Notes under the pieces: generated by a model
Seen by the model: the letters and a program-made list of their open reading frames with translations, nothing else
Database searches by the model: none
Told to the model about the DNA's origin: nothing
Translations under genes and position numbers: made by a program
Source: Pseudomonadota bacterium
GTDB lineage: Bacteria > Pseudomonadota > Alphaproteobacteria > Rhizobiales > Devosiaceae
DNA: 25,589 nucleotides
Direction of reading: 5' to 3'
NCBI GenBank assembly: GCA_023431205.1
Contig: JAEYXQ010000144.1
Location: 1-25,589 of the forward strand
In this document: in pieces, positions 13,376 to 21,067 of the stretch
Numbering within the stretch: the first letter of the stretch is position 1
How the letters are laid out: each line of letters opens with the position of its first letter

Positions 13376-16000
13376 ATGAACGCCGACTGGACCACATCGC
13401 CGAGCGGCCAGCGCGTCATGGCGCATGCCGAGGACGCGCGTCCGGCCTGGCTCTGGTCCCAGGACGGGCAGAGCCTGCTCTGGCACAACCCGGCAGCCGA
13501 ACTCTTTCTCGCCAAGGTCAAGAAGCACGGACTGAAGCGGATGCCGCTTGCCGCCCCGATCAAGGGGCAGGTGCAGCGGATCATCCGGCTCGGCTCGGTG
13601 GGCCGGGCCAGCCTTGCCCGCATCCAGTTCCTGGCCGGCGAGCGGCCCGCTTCGGCAACCTGCTCGGTTACGCCGCTGGCCTGGGAGGATGGACAGGCTG
13701 CGCTGTTGGTCGTCGGCGTCGATCCGATCGATGAAGACGTGCTGGCACTGGGCGGTGCGGCAGCACAAGATGCGGCGCCGCCGGATGCCGACGTGGTCGC
13801 CGAACCGGCGCAGGAGATTTCCCGCGAGCCCGACGAACCAGCCGTTCTCGAGGCTGATACCGGGACCGAGCCGGAGCCTGCGGAAGCGCATGGTCCGCTT
13901 GCCCGGGAGGACCTCAGCGAAGCCGACGCTGACGCCTGGGCGGAATCGGTTGAGCCACCTCCCGTCGCCCCGCCGCCGGCAGAGACGGAAACCGATGCGA
14001 TGGCCGAACCGGCGGTCGAGGCCGACTGGGATCGTGACATCGCCATCGCGGCCGGAGGTCCGGACACTCCGCCGCTCGAGGTTGAACCAACCAGCGAGAC
14101 GGTCGGCAAGGACGAAGAGCCGGCGGCCGGGGAGGATCGCTCGGTCCGGAACCGGCTGTCGCGACTGATTGAACTGCTGAGTGACGAGCCGTCCGGCCCT
14201 GGCGATACGGCGCCCCCTGTCTCGGAAGACACGGCGCCGCCTCCGCCTGACGAGCCCGCCTCGCCCGACCATACTGCCTTGGTCGATCCCGGGCCCGATG
14301 CGCCTGGCGATCCTGCAGGGGCCGAATCTTCGCCCCTGTTCCGGGTCACGGCGCGCCGGGTCGTTGCCGCGGATGAGCCGGAGGTGCCGGAGGCGATCGA
14401 GCCGCCTGCCGAGCCCCCGGCAATCCCGCCCACCGCTGTGGAGCCGCCCACCGATCCGGAGACGGTCGAGCGTGTCTCGCGCTACAATTTCGATGAGCTT
14501 GCCCGCATCCTGACCGACCGGGTCGGAGACAGCGGCCCGCCGTCCCCGGCAGTGCCGGCCAAGACCGGCGAACTTGTCAGCCTCGGCGGCGAGACGCTGG
14601 TGCTCAACCGCCTGCCGCTGGGCATTCTGGTGTTCCGCGACCAGCAGATCCTGTTTGCCAACCGTGCCATCACCGAGATGGTGGGCTACGAGTCGGTGGA
14701 AAGCCTTCGCCAGGCAGGCTTGGCGGCGGTGTTTCCTGCGGCCGGACCGGACGAGCCGGCGGCGGGGCCAGTCAATCATCTGGTGCAACGCGACGGCACG
14801 CTGGTGCCGGTGACGGCTCGCCTGCAGTCGATCTCGTGGCAGGGCCGGCCGGCGCTGATGCTGTCGGCCAGTGCCACTGAAGTCCGCACCGGGCACGAAG
14901 CGGCTGTGCGCGCCTTTGCCGAGGCGTTCGCGGAGGTGAGCGGCGACGGGTTCATCGAGGCGAACCGGTCGGGGATGGTCAGCGCGGTTTCGGGCCGCGC
15001 CCGCGAAATGCTCGGCGAGACGGTGGCCACGGGGCGGCCGCTGATCGAGTTTATCGCCGATTCGGATCGGGAGACGTTGCGCGGATTTCTGGAGCGGCCT
15101 GCCCGTTTCGCGGAAACCGCGCGGCCGGCGGAAATCCTGCGGCTGCGCAATGGCCGGGGCGACCTGGCGCTGTTTGCGCAGGGACAGGCCGGCGTGGTAT
15201 CGGGCTATTTCGGGCTGGTCCGGCCGCGCGCCGCGCCCTCGGCGGCGGTGCGGCTTGCCGCGGCGGGCAGCGGCAACGATCCCGGCCTGCTGGCGCGCAT
15301 CAGCCGGGGTGTGCGGCGGCCGCTCAACACCATCATCGGCTTCTCGGACCTGCTGCGGACCGAGGCCACCGGCGCCATCGACGTCGACCGGCAGAACAGC
15401 TACGCCGCCGACATCGCCAGTGCCGGGCTCGAGATTGCAGCGCTGGTGGACGAGCTCGAGGATTATGCGCGGCTGCGCGAGGGCCGCTACCTGCCGCAGC
15501 GGACCAGCATCGACCTTGCCGGACTGCTCGAGAGCAGCGTTGTTCGGGTTCGCCAGCAGGCGAGCAGCGCGCGGGTGTTCGTGCGCAGCGGCATCTCCGA
15601 GCGCCTGCCGCGGATCACCGCCGACCGCGCATCGCTGGCCCAGGCCGTGCTCAACCTCCTGGCGAGCGCCATCGACCAGACTCCCGCCGGCGGCACCGTG
15701 GTGATCTCGGCGCAGCACGAGGACAATGGGGGCATCGGCATCCATATCCGGGATGGGTCCGATACGCCGGTCGACATGGCCGAGCGCTTCGTGGTGTTCC
15801 GTGACGGCGTCGGCCGCGATGGGCAGGCGCTGGCCCCGGTGCGCTCCAGCGTCGGGCTGGCGCTGACCCGCTCGCTGCTGGCGGTGAACACGTTCTCCCT
15901 CGCGGTTGATCCGGCCGGGGAGCAGGGCCTGCTGTTCAGCCTGAGGATACCGGCGGAGTGCGTGGAGCCGGAGAAGTCCGAGGTCGCCGAAGAGCACTGA
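13376..16000 (+). CDS. Multi-PAS protein with a degenerate histidine-kinase core (probable pseudokinase)
   Basis: An 874-residue soluble protein without clear membrane segments. Order: an N-terminal PAS-like region (about 20-115), a long Pro/Ala/Asp/Glu-rich disordered linker (about 118-364), a PAS domain opening GETLVLNRLPLGILVFRD (about 405-500), a second PAS-like domain (about 512-620), a HisKA-like dimerisation region (about 635-705), and an HATPase-like domain (about 740-860). The H-box reads SRGVRRPLNTIIGFSDLL, with Arg644 where the phospho-accepting His should be. The N-box Asn is Ser764 (NLLASAIDQTP). The DxGxG box reads DGSDT (793-797), and the second glycine box is SVGLAL. It therefore probably neither binds ATP normally nor autophosphorylates, and may act as a signalling scaffold, in the manner of DivL. 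The ATG at 13376 has GGAGG 13 bases upstream, a long spacing; an in-frame TTG at 13331 is an alternative start. Confidence 0.82.
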   Translation: MNADWTTSPSGQRVMAHAEDARPAWLWSQDGQSLLWHNPAAELFLAKVKKHGLKRMPLAAPIKGQVQRIIRLGSVGRASLARIQFLAGERPASATCSVTPLAWEDGQAALLVVGVDPIDEDVLALGGAAAQDAAPPDADVVAEPAQEISREPDEPAVLEADTGTEPEPAEAHGPLAREDLSEADADAWAESVEPPPVAPPPAETETDAMAEPAVEADWDRDIAIAAGGPDTPPLEVEPTSETVGKDEEPAAGEDRSVRNRLSRLIELLSDEPSGPGDTAPPVSEDTAPPPPDEPASPDHTALVDPGPDAPGDPAGAESSPLFRVTARRVVAADEPEVPEAIEPPAEPPAIPPTAVEPPTDPETVERVSRYNFDELARILTDRVGDSGPPSPAVPAKTGELVSLGGETLVLNRLPLGILVFRDQQILFANRAITEMVGYESVESLRQAGLAAVFPAAGPDEPAAGPVNHLVQRDGTLVPVTARLQSISWQGRPALMLSASATEVRTGHEAAVRAFAEAFAEVSGDGFIEANRSGMVSAVSGRAREMLGETVATGRPLIEFIADSDRETLRGFLERPARFAETARPAEILRLRNGRGDLALFAQGQAGVVSGYFGLVRPRAAPSAAVRLAAAGSGNDPGLLARISRGVRRPLNTIIGFSDLLRTEATGAIDVDRQNSYAADIASAGLEIAALVDELEDYARLREGRYLPQRTSIDLAGLLESSVVRVRQQASSARVFVRSGISERLPRITADRASLAQAVLNLLASAIDQTPAGGTVVISAQHEDNGGIGIHIRDGSDTPVDMAERFVVFRDGVGRDGQALAPVRSSVGLALTRSLLAVNTFSLAVDPAGEQGLLFSLRIPAECVEPEKSEVAEEH

Positions 16001-16080
16001 GATTCCGGTCCGGCAGCGGCCATAGGGTCGAACTTGCTCAACGGGCCCGGTCTCGTAGGAAAGTATCACCGGCCGTGGTG

Positions 16081-16128
16081 CTGCCATGTCAGTGGCGATG
16101 TTCTATTAGGGGCCCGGAACGGCCGTTC
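16081..16128 (+). promoter_or_regulatory. Candidate promoter and palindromic operator of the ABC importer operon
   Basis: CTGCCA (16081-16086) and TATTAG (16104-16109) have 17-base spacing; each matches four of six consensus bases. Just after them, GAACGGCCGTTC (16117-16128) is a perfect 12-bp palindrome near the expected transcription start, where a repressor site would sit. Both are weak alone; their placement in the only gap before the binding-protein gene gives some support. Confidence 0.35.
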
Positions 16129-16151
16129 GGCCAGTCAAACAGGGGACGAGT

Positions 16152-17630
16152 ATGCAGGCTTGGGTGAAGGCCATTTGGCTGGCGGCGGCGCTGGCGACTT
16201 GTGCGGTGCCGGCAATGGCACAACAAAGCGAAGTGCGCATCGGTGTAGCCCTCGAGCCACCGATCCTCGACCCCACCGCCGGTGCTGCGGAGGCCATCGA
16301 CATCGTGGTCTACCAGAACGTGTTCGAGGGCCTGACCCGGGTCGACCAGAACGGCGCGGTGCAGCCGGGGCTGGCGACCGACTGGACCATCTCCGAGGAC
16401 GGGCTCACCTACACCTTCACCCTCGCGGACGGCGTGACCTTCCATGATGGGTCGACCTTCGATGCTGAGGACGTGAAGTTCACCTTCGATCGCATCCTGG
16501 GGCCCGATAGCGTCAACGCCCACAGGGAATTCTACGAAGTCATCGACAGCGTGACGGTGATCGACCCGCTCACGGTGGAGCTCAAGCTCAGCCGCCAGAT
16601 CGGCAACTTCCTGTTCGATCTCGGTCGCGGTGATGCGGTGATCGTGGCGCCGGAAAGCGCCGACAACAATGCCAGCGAACCGATCGGCACCGGGCCCTTT
16701 GCCTTCGTGCAGTGGGACCGCGGCAGCCGGGTGATCCTCGAGCGCTACGAGCCCTATTGGGGCGAGGCCCCGGCACTGACCCGTGCCACCTACCTCTTCA
16801 TCGGTGATACCGCGGCAATGACCAGTGCGCTCCTCGCCGGCGACATCGACGGCACCAACAATTTCGGCCAGGAAGCGCTGGCGGTGTTCGAGGGCAACCC
16901 GCAGTTCACCGTGCTGGTGGGCTCGACCGAAGGCGAGACCATCCTTGCCACCAACAACCAGAAGACGCCGTTCGACAACCTCAAGGTACGCCAGGCAATG
17001 GCGCATGCGATCGACCGCGACGCCATCATCGAGGGCGCGACCTATGGCTACGGCACGCCGATCGGCTCGCACTTCGCCCCGCACAATCCCTATTATGTCG
17101 ACCTGACCGGCACCTATCCCTACGATCCGGAAGCGGCCAGGGCGCTGCTGGCGGAAGCGGGATATCCGGACGGGTTCTCGGCAACGCTGAAGCTGCCGCC
17201 GCTGGCCTACGCTCGCCTGTCGGGCCAGATCATTGCCAGCCAGTTCGCCGAAGTCGGCATCCGGCTGGAGCTGATCAATGTCGAGTTTGCGCAGTGGCTG
17301 GAGGACGTCTATTCCAACAAGGACTACGACCTCACCATCATCAGCCACGTCGAGCCGTTCGACATTGGCAACTACGCCAACCCCGACTACTACTTCGGCT
17401 ACGACAACCCCGAATTCCAGGCGCTGATCGACGAGCTCAATGGCACCACCGACGACGCCCAGCGCCGTGAACTCGCCGTCCGGGCGCAGGAAATCCTGGC
17501 CGAGGATGCGGTCAATGGCTGGCTGTTCCAGCTGCCGCAGACCGGGGTATGGAACAGCAAGCTGGCCGGCATGTGGCCGAACTCGCCCATTGAAGGCCTG
17601 GTGCTGCGGGACATCCACTGGACTGAGTAG
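16152..17630 (+). CDS. ABC importer periplasmic solute-binding protein, family 5
   Basis: A 492-residue extracytoplasmic binding protein of the SBP_bac_5 (DppA/OppA) family. Residues 1-24 form a signal peptide ending in AMA-Q. No lipobox cysteine is present at the cleavage site, consistent with a soluble periplasmic protein. Typical family blocks are visible: LDPTAGAAEAIDIVVYQNVFEGL, GLATDWTISEDGLTYTFTL followed by DGVTFHDGS, PIGTGPFAFVQWDRGSRVIL, VRQAMAHAIDRDAII and YPYDPEAARALLAEAGYPDG. It captures the substrate for the two permeases and the ATPase downstream. Family 5 proteins bind peptides, nickel, opines or oligosaccharides, and the sequence does not settle which. The ATG at 16152 follows AGGGG with six-base spacing. 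First gene of the operon, 33 bases before the first permease. Confidence 0.93.
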   Translation: MQAWVKAIWLAAALATCAVPAMAQQSEVRIGVALEPPILDPTAGAAEAIDIVVYQNVFEGLTRVDQNGAVQPGLATDWTISEDGLTYTFTLADGVTFHDGSTFDAEDVKFTFDRILGPDSVNAHREFYEVIDSVTVIDPLTVELKLSRQIGNFLFDLGRGDAVIVAPESADNNASEPIGTGPFAFVQWDRGSRVILERYEPYWGEAPALTRATYLFIGDTAAMTSALLAGDIDGTNNFGQEALAVFEGNPQFTVLVGSTEGETILATNNQKTPFDNLKVRQAMAHAIDRDAIIEGATYGYGTPIGSHFAPHNPYYVDLTGTYPYDPEAARALLAEAGYPDGFSATLKLPPLAYARLSGQIIASQFAEVGIRLELINVEFAQWLEDVYSNKDYDLTIISHVEPFDIGNYANPDYYFGYDNPEFQALIDELNGTTDDAQRRELAVRAQEILAEDAVNGWLFQLPQTGVWNSKLAGMWPNSPIEGLVLRDIHWTE

Positions 17631-17663
17631 CGATCGCGCCAACGCTGCAGAGAAGGCGGTCAG

Positions 17664-18617
17664 ATGATCGCCTTCTTCGTGCGCCGTGTGCTCGGCTTCG
17701 CCGTCACGCTCTTGGTGGCGGCCGCGGCGATCTTTGCGGTGCTGAATGTGCTGCCGGGTGATCCGGCCCAGTTCACGCTGGGCCTCAATGCCTCGCCGGA
17801 ATCGGTGGCGCGGCTGCGGGCGCAGATGGGGCTCGACCGCCCTGCCCCCGAGCGCTTCCTCGACTGGCTGTTCGGCATGCTGCGCGGCGACTTCGGGCAA
17901 TCCTATACTCAGCGGGCGCCGGTGGCGCAGCTGATCTGGGACCGGGTGGGGGTGACGGTACCGCTCGCCGCCATGGCAATGGCGATCTCTGCGGCGGTGG
18001 GGCTGCCGCTGGGTATCCTTGCGGCCCGGCGCCGCGGCAAGGCGCTCGATACCGGCTTGATGGTGCTGGCGCAGACCGGCATCGCCATTCCCAATTTCTG
18101 GTTCGGCATGCTGCTGACGCTGGTATTCGCCGTGGCCTTGCGCTGGCTGCCGCCGGGCGGCTTCACGCCTTGGCACGAAAATCCCGGGCTGGCCTTCCGT
18201 GGGCTGATCCTGCCGGCACTGGCACTGGCGCTGCCGCAAGCTTCGATCCTGGCGCGGGTGATGCGCACGGCGCTGGTGGACGTGACCGGGCAGGACTTCA
18301 TTCGCACTGCGCGGGCCAAGGGGCTGACACTGGGCGAAGCCGTGTGGCGCCACGGGGTGCGCAATGCGCTCCTGCCGGTGCTGACCATTCTGGGGCTGCA
18401 ATTCGCCTTCCTGATCGCCGGCACCATCATCGTCGAGAACGTCTTCTACCTGCCCGGACTTGGGCGGCTGGTGTTCAATGCCGTGCTCGAGCGCGACCTC
18501 GTGCTGGTGCAGGGCGCGACCATCATCCTGGTGCTGGTGGTCACGGCGACCATGCTCGTAACCGACCTGACCTATGCGCTGGTCGACCCGCGCCTGCGGG
18601 AGCGGACGACACCTTGA
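17664..18617 (+). CDS. ABC importer permease, DppB type
   Basis: A 317-residue inner-membrane permease. Seen in the sequence: the N-terminal helix FVRRVLGFAVTLLVAAAAIFAVLNVLPGDPA, typical of DppB/OppB, five further hydrophobic segments, and the cytoplasmic coupling region RTARAKGLTLGEAVWRHGVRNALLP (about residues 213-237), the EAA-type loop that contacts the ATPase. The C-terminus VDPRLRER is typical. Length is normal for the family (about 305-335). The ribosome site AAGGCGG lies four bases before the ATG. Its stop codon overlaps the TTG start of the second permease, so the two subunits of the membrane channel are translationally coupled. Confidence 0.94.
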   Translation: MIAFFVRRVLGFAVTLLVAAAAIFAVLNVLPGDPAQFTLGLNASPESVARLRAQMGLDRPAPERFLDWLFGMLRGDFGQSYTQRAPVAQLIWDRVGVTVPLAAMAMAISAAVGLPLGILAARRRGKALDTGLMVLAQTGIAIPNFWFGMLLTLVFAVALRWLPPGGFTPWHENPGLAFRGLILPALALALPQASILARVMRTALVDVTGQDFIRTARAKGLTLGEAVWRHGVRNALLPVLTILGLQFAFLIAGTIIVENVFYLPGLGRLVFNAVLERDLVLVQGATIILVLVVTATMLVTDLTYALVDPRLRERTTP

Positions 18618-19453
18618 AGCGGCTCCTGCACCATCCCAACCTGACAGTGGGCCTACTGCTCACGGTGGTCTTCGTGCTGGTGGGGCTCACCTCGCTGGTG
18701 TGGACGCCCTACCCCATCGAGCAGATCGATATCGGCCGGCGCTTCCTCCCCCCGGGTGCCGATCACTGGCTGGGCACCGACAATCTCGGCCGCGACATGC
18801 TGGCCCTAGTAATGTCCGGAACCTTCACCAGCTTTCAGGTGGCGGCGTTGTCGGTCGTGATCGGCGTGGGCATCGGCGTGCCGCTCGGACTGGCAGCCGC
18901 GGCCTGGGGCGGCGCGGTGGAGTGGCTGGTGCTGCGCCTCAGCGACTTCATGTTCGCCTTTCCGGCGGTGATCGTTGCCATACTGATCACCACCCTGCTC
19001 GGACCCGGCGCGACCAACGCCATCATCGCCATCGGCATCTTCAACATTCCGGTATTCGCGCGGGTGGCGCGCGGCGGAGCAATGAGCGTCGGCACTCTCG
19101 ATTTCGTGGCAGCCGCCCGGCTGGCGGGGCTCGGGAACGCAGGGATCGCGCTGCGGCACCTGCTTCCCAACATCATGAGCCTCGTCATCGTGCAGGGCAC
19201 GATCCAGCTCTCGCTCGGCATCCTGTCGGAGGCGGGCCTGTCCTATATCGGCATCGGCACGCAGCCGCCGGAGACCAGCCTCGGGCTGATGCTGCGCGAT
19301 GCGCAGGGCATGTTCCTCGTCCACCCCTGGCTCAGCATCGTGCCGGGGCTCTCCATCGTCTTCATCGTCATCGCACTCAATATCGCCGGCGACGGGCTGC
19401 GCGATGTGCTCGACCCAAGGTTGCGGCAGGACACCAACGATGTCCTTGCTTGA
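18614..19453 (+). CDS. ABC importer permease, DppC type
   Basis: A 279-residue inner-membrane permease that pairs with the DppB-type subunit. The start is inferred as the TTG at 18614, which overlaps the preceding TGA stop (TTGA); no ATG is available near the conserved N-terminus. Family marks include FLPPGADHWLGTDNLGRDML, a feature of DppC/OppC proteins, five to six hydrophobic segments, the coupling loop FVAAARLAGLGNAGIALRHLLPN and the C-terminal LNIAGDGLRDVLDPRLRQ. Family members usually begin with a short cytoplasmic tail, here KRLLHHPN, so the N-terminus is compact. The 3' end overlaps the ATPase gene by 14 bases. Confidence 0.92.
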   Translation: MKRLLHHPNLTVGLLLTVVFVLVGLTSLVWTPYPIEQIDIGRRFLPPGADHWLGTDNLGRDMLALVMSGTFTSFQVAALSVVIGVGIGVPLGLAAAAWGGAVEWLVLRLSDFMFAFPAVIVAILITTLLGPGATNAIIAIGIFNIPVFARVARGGAMSVGTLDFVAAARLAGLGNAGIALRHLLPNIMSLVIVQGTIQLSLGILSEAGLSYIGIGTQPPETSLGLMLRDAQGMFLVHPWLSIVPGLSIVFIVIALNIAGDGLRDVLDPRLRQDTNDVLA

Positions 19454-20996
19454 GGCCAATGACCTTTCCGTACGCTTCGGGGTGCTGGAAGCGGTTGCGG
19501 ACATCGCGTTCTCGATCGCACCCGGCGAACGCTTCGGCATCATTGGGGAGAGCGGCTCGGGCAAGACCATGACGGCGCTGGCGGTCAGCGGGCTGCTGCC
19601 CGAGGGCGCGGCACTGTCGGGTGACATCCGCTTCGACGGACAACCCTTGCCCGAGGACGAGCGCGCCATGGCGCGGCTGCGCGGCAAGCGCATCGGCATG
19701 GTGTTCCAGGAGCCGATGACGGCGCTCAACCCGCTGATGCGGGTCGGGGCACAGATCGCCGAGGCCATGCGCATCAACCTGCCGTCAGGAGAGCCGGAGG
19801 GTGCCGTGTTGGCGCTGCTCGATGAGGTCGGGCTGGCGCCGGATCATTCCACCCGCTTCCCCCACCAGCTCTCCGGTGGGCAGCGGCAACGGGTGATGAT
19901 CGCCATGGCTCTCGCCAGCGAACCGGACCTGCTGATCGCCGATGAGCCCACCTCGGCCCTCGACCTGATCACGCAGCGAATGGTGCTCGACCTCATCGCC
20001 GAGATCTGCGAGCGGCGGCAAATGGCGCTGCTGTTCATCAGCCACGACCTCAAGGCGGTGGCGACGCTGTGCAACCGGGTCGCGGTGATGCATCGCGGCC
20101 GCATGATCGAGACCGGTGAAACGGCGACGGTGTTCCGCGCGCCCCGGGAGCCATACACGCAGCGCCTCGTCGCCGCGACGCGTGTGGATGAACACGCCGG
20201 TCCAGTGCCGGAACCCGGACCGGTCCTGCTGGAAGCCGAGGCGCTGACTCGCGACTACGCCGGCCGCCGCTGGTTACGGCGCGGTCCGGCCCTGCGCGCC
20301 GTCGACTCCGTGAGCTTCGGGCTCCGGCAGGGCGAGTGCCTGGCCCTTGTCGGACCGTCGGGGTGCGGCAAGACCACCCTTGCGCGGGTATTGGTGGGGC
20401 TCGACACCGCCACCTCCGGCACCATCCGCTTCGAGGGGCAGGCCTATCGCGGCGCCAACCTGCCGGCAAACCTGCGGCGCGACCTGTCGCTGGTGTTCCA
20501 GGACCCGTTCGGCAGCTTCGATCCGCGGCTGACCGTCGCCAAATCGGTGGGTGAACCGCTGCGGCTGGAGCGCGGCATTGACGCCGCCGAGCGGCGCCGG
20601 CGCGTGGAGGAGGCGGTGCGGGCGGTGGGGTTGGACGTGGCCATGCTCGACCGCTACCCGCACGAATTCTCCGGCGGGCAGCGCCAGCGGCTGGCGATCG
20701 CCCGGGCGCTGGTGACCCGGCCGAAGCTGGTGGTGCTGGACGAGCCGGTGTCGGCGCTGGACGTGTCGGTCCGCGGCGAGGTCCTCGCCCTGCTTGCGCG
20801 GCTCAGGGCCGAGCACGGGCTGACCTACCTCCTGATCAGCCACGACCTCGATATGGTGCGAGCCATGGCCGACCGCGTGCTGGTGATGGAGGCCGGGCGG
20901 ATCGTCGAAGAGGGCCCGCCACAGGCGCTGTTCGCCGCGCCACAACACCGGCTGACGCAGGAGTTGGTGGCGGCGCGGCTGCCCGAGGTGGGTTAG
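19440..20996 (+). CDS. ABC importer ATPase with two fused nucleotide-binding domains (DppD-DppF type)
   Basis: A 518-residue cytosolic ATPase that powers the importer; it fuses the two subunits that are separate in E. coli Dpp. First domain (about 1-250): Walker A GESGSGKT (36-43), Q-loop region VFQEPMTALNP, signature LSGGQ (144-148), Walker B LLIADEP (Asp168, Glu169) and H-loop SHDL. Second domain (about 262-518): Walker A GPSGCGKT (305-312), signature FSGGQ (410-414), Walker B VVLDEP (Asp434, Glu435) and SHDL. Both sites look catalytically complete. The start is the ATG at 19440, inside the end of the permease gene, with AGGA eight bases upstream; the longer frame from 19299 reads shadow sequence of the permease gene. 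Last gene of the operon. Confidence 0.95.
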   Translation: MSLLEANDLSVRFGVLEAVADIAFSIAPGERFGIIGESGSGKTMTALAVSGLLPEGAALSGDIRFDGQPLPEDERAMARLRGKRIGMVFQEPMTALNPLMRVGAQIAEAMRINLPSGEPEGAVLALLDEVGLAPDHSTRFPHQLSGGQRQRVMIAMALASEPDLLIADEPTSALDLITQRMVLDLIAEICERRQMALLFISHDLKAVATLCNRVAVMHRGRMIETGETATVFRAPREPYTQRLVAATRVDEHAGPVPEPGPVLLEAEALTRDYAGRRWLRRGPALRAVDSVSFGLRQGECLALVGPSGCGKTTLARVLVGLDTATSGTIRFEGQAYRGANLPANLRRDLSLVFQDPFGSFDPRLTVAKSVGEPLRLERGIDAAERRRRVEEAVRAVGLDVAMLDRYPHEFSGGQRQRLAIARALVTRPKLVVLDEPVSALDVSVRGEVLALLARLRAEHGLTYLLISHDLDMVRAMADRVLVMEAGRIVEEGPPQALFAAPQHRLTQELVAARLPEVG

Positions 20997-21007
20997 GCCT
21001 CCGTGCC

Positions 21008-21042
21008 CGCGACCTCGTGGCTCCACAAGCTCACCATGAGGT
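21008..21042. repeat. Half-copy of the extragenic palindromic repeat
   Basis: This 35-base stretch matches the right arm of the element at 7463-7497 at 31 of 35 positions, including CGACCTCGTGG and GCTCACCATGAGGT. The left arm is missing. It lies between the convergent ends of the ABC ATPase gene (20996) and the alpha-glucosidase gene (21068). Confidence 0.8.
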
Positions 21043-21067
21043 CTATGAGAGTTCGGTGACTGCGAGC

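Noticed and set aside
13211..16087. A 958-codon open frame antisense to the PAS pseudokinase
   Set aside because: Arg/Gly-rich shadow sequence without domains. The plus-strand frame has clear PAS and kinase-like motifs.
16089..18401. A 770-codon open frame antisense to the binding protein and the first permease
   Set aside because: It covers two well-supported genes of an operon on the opposite strand and shows no recognisable domain.
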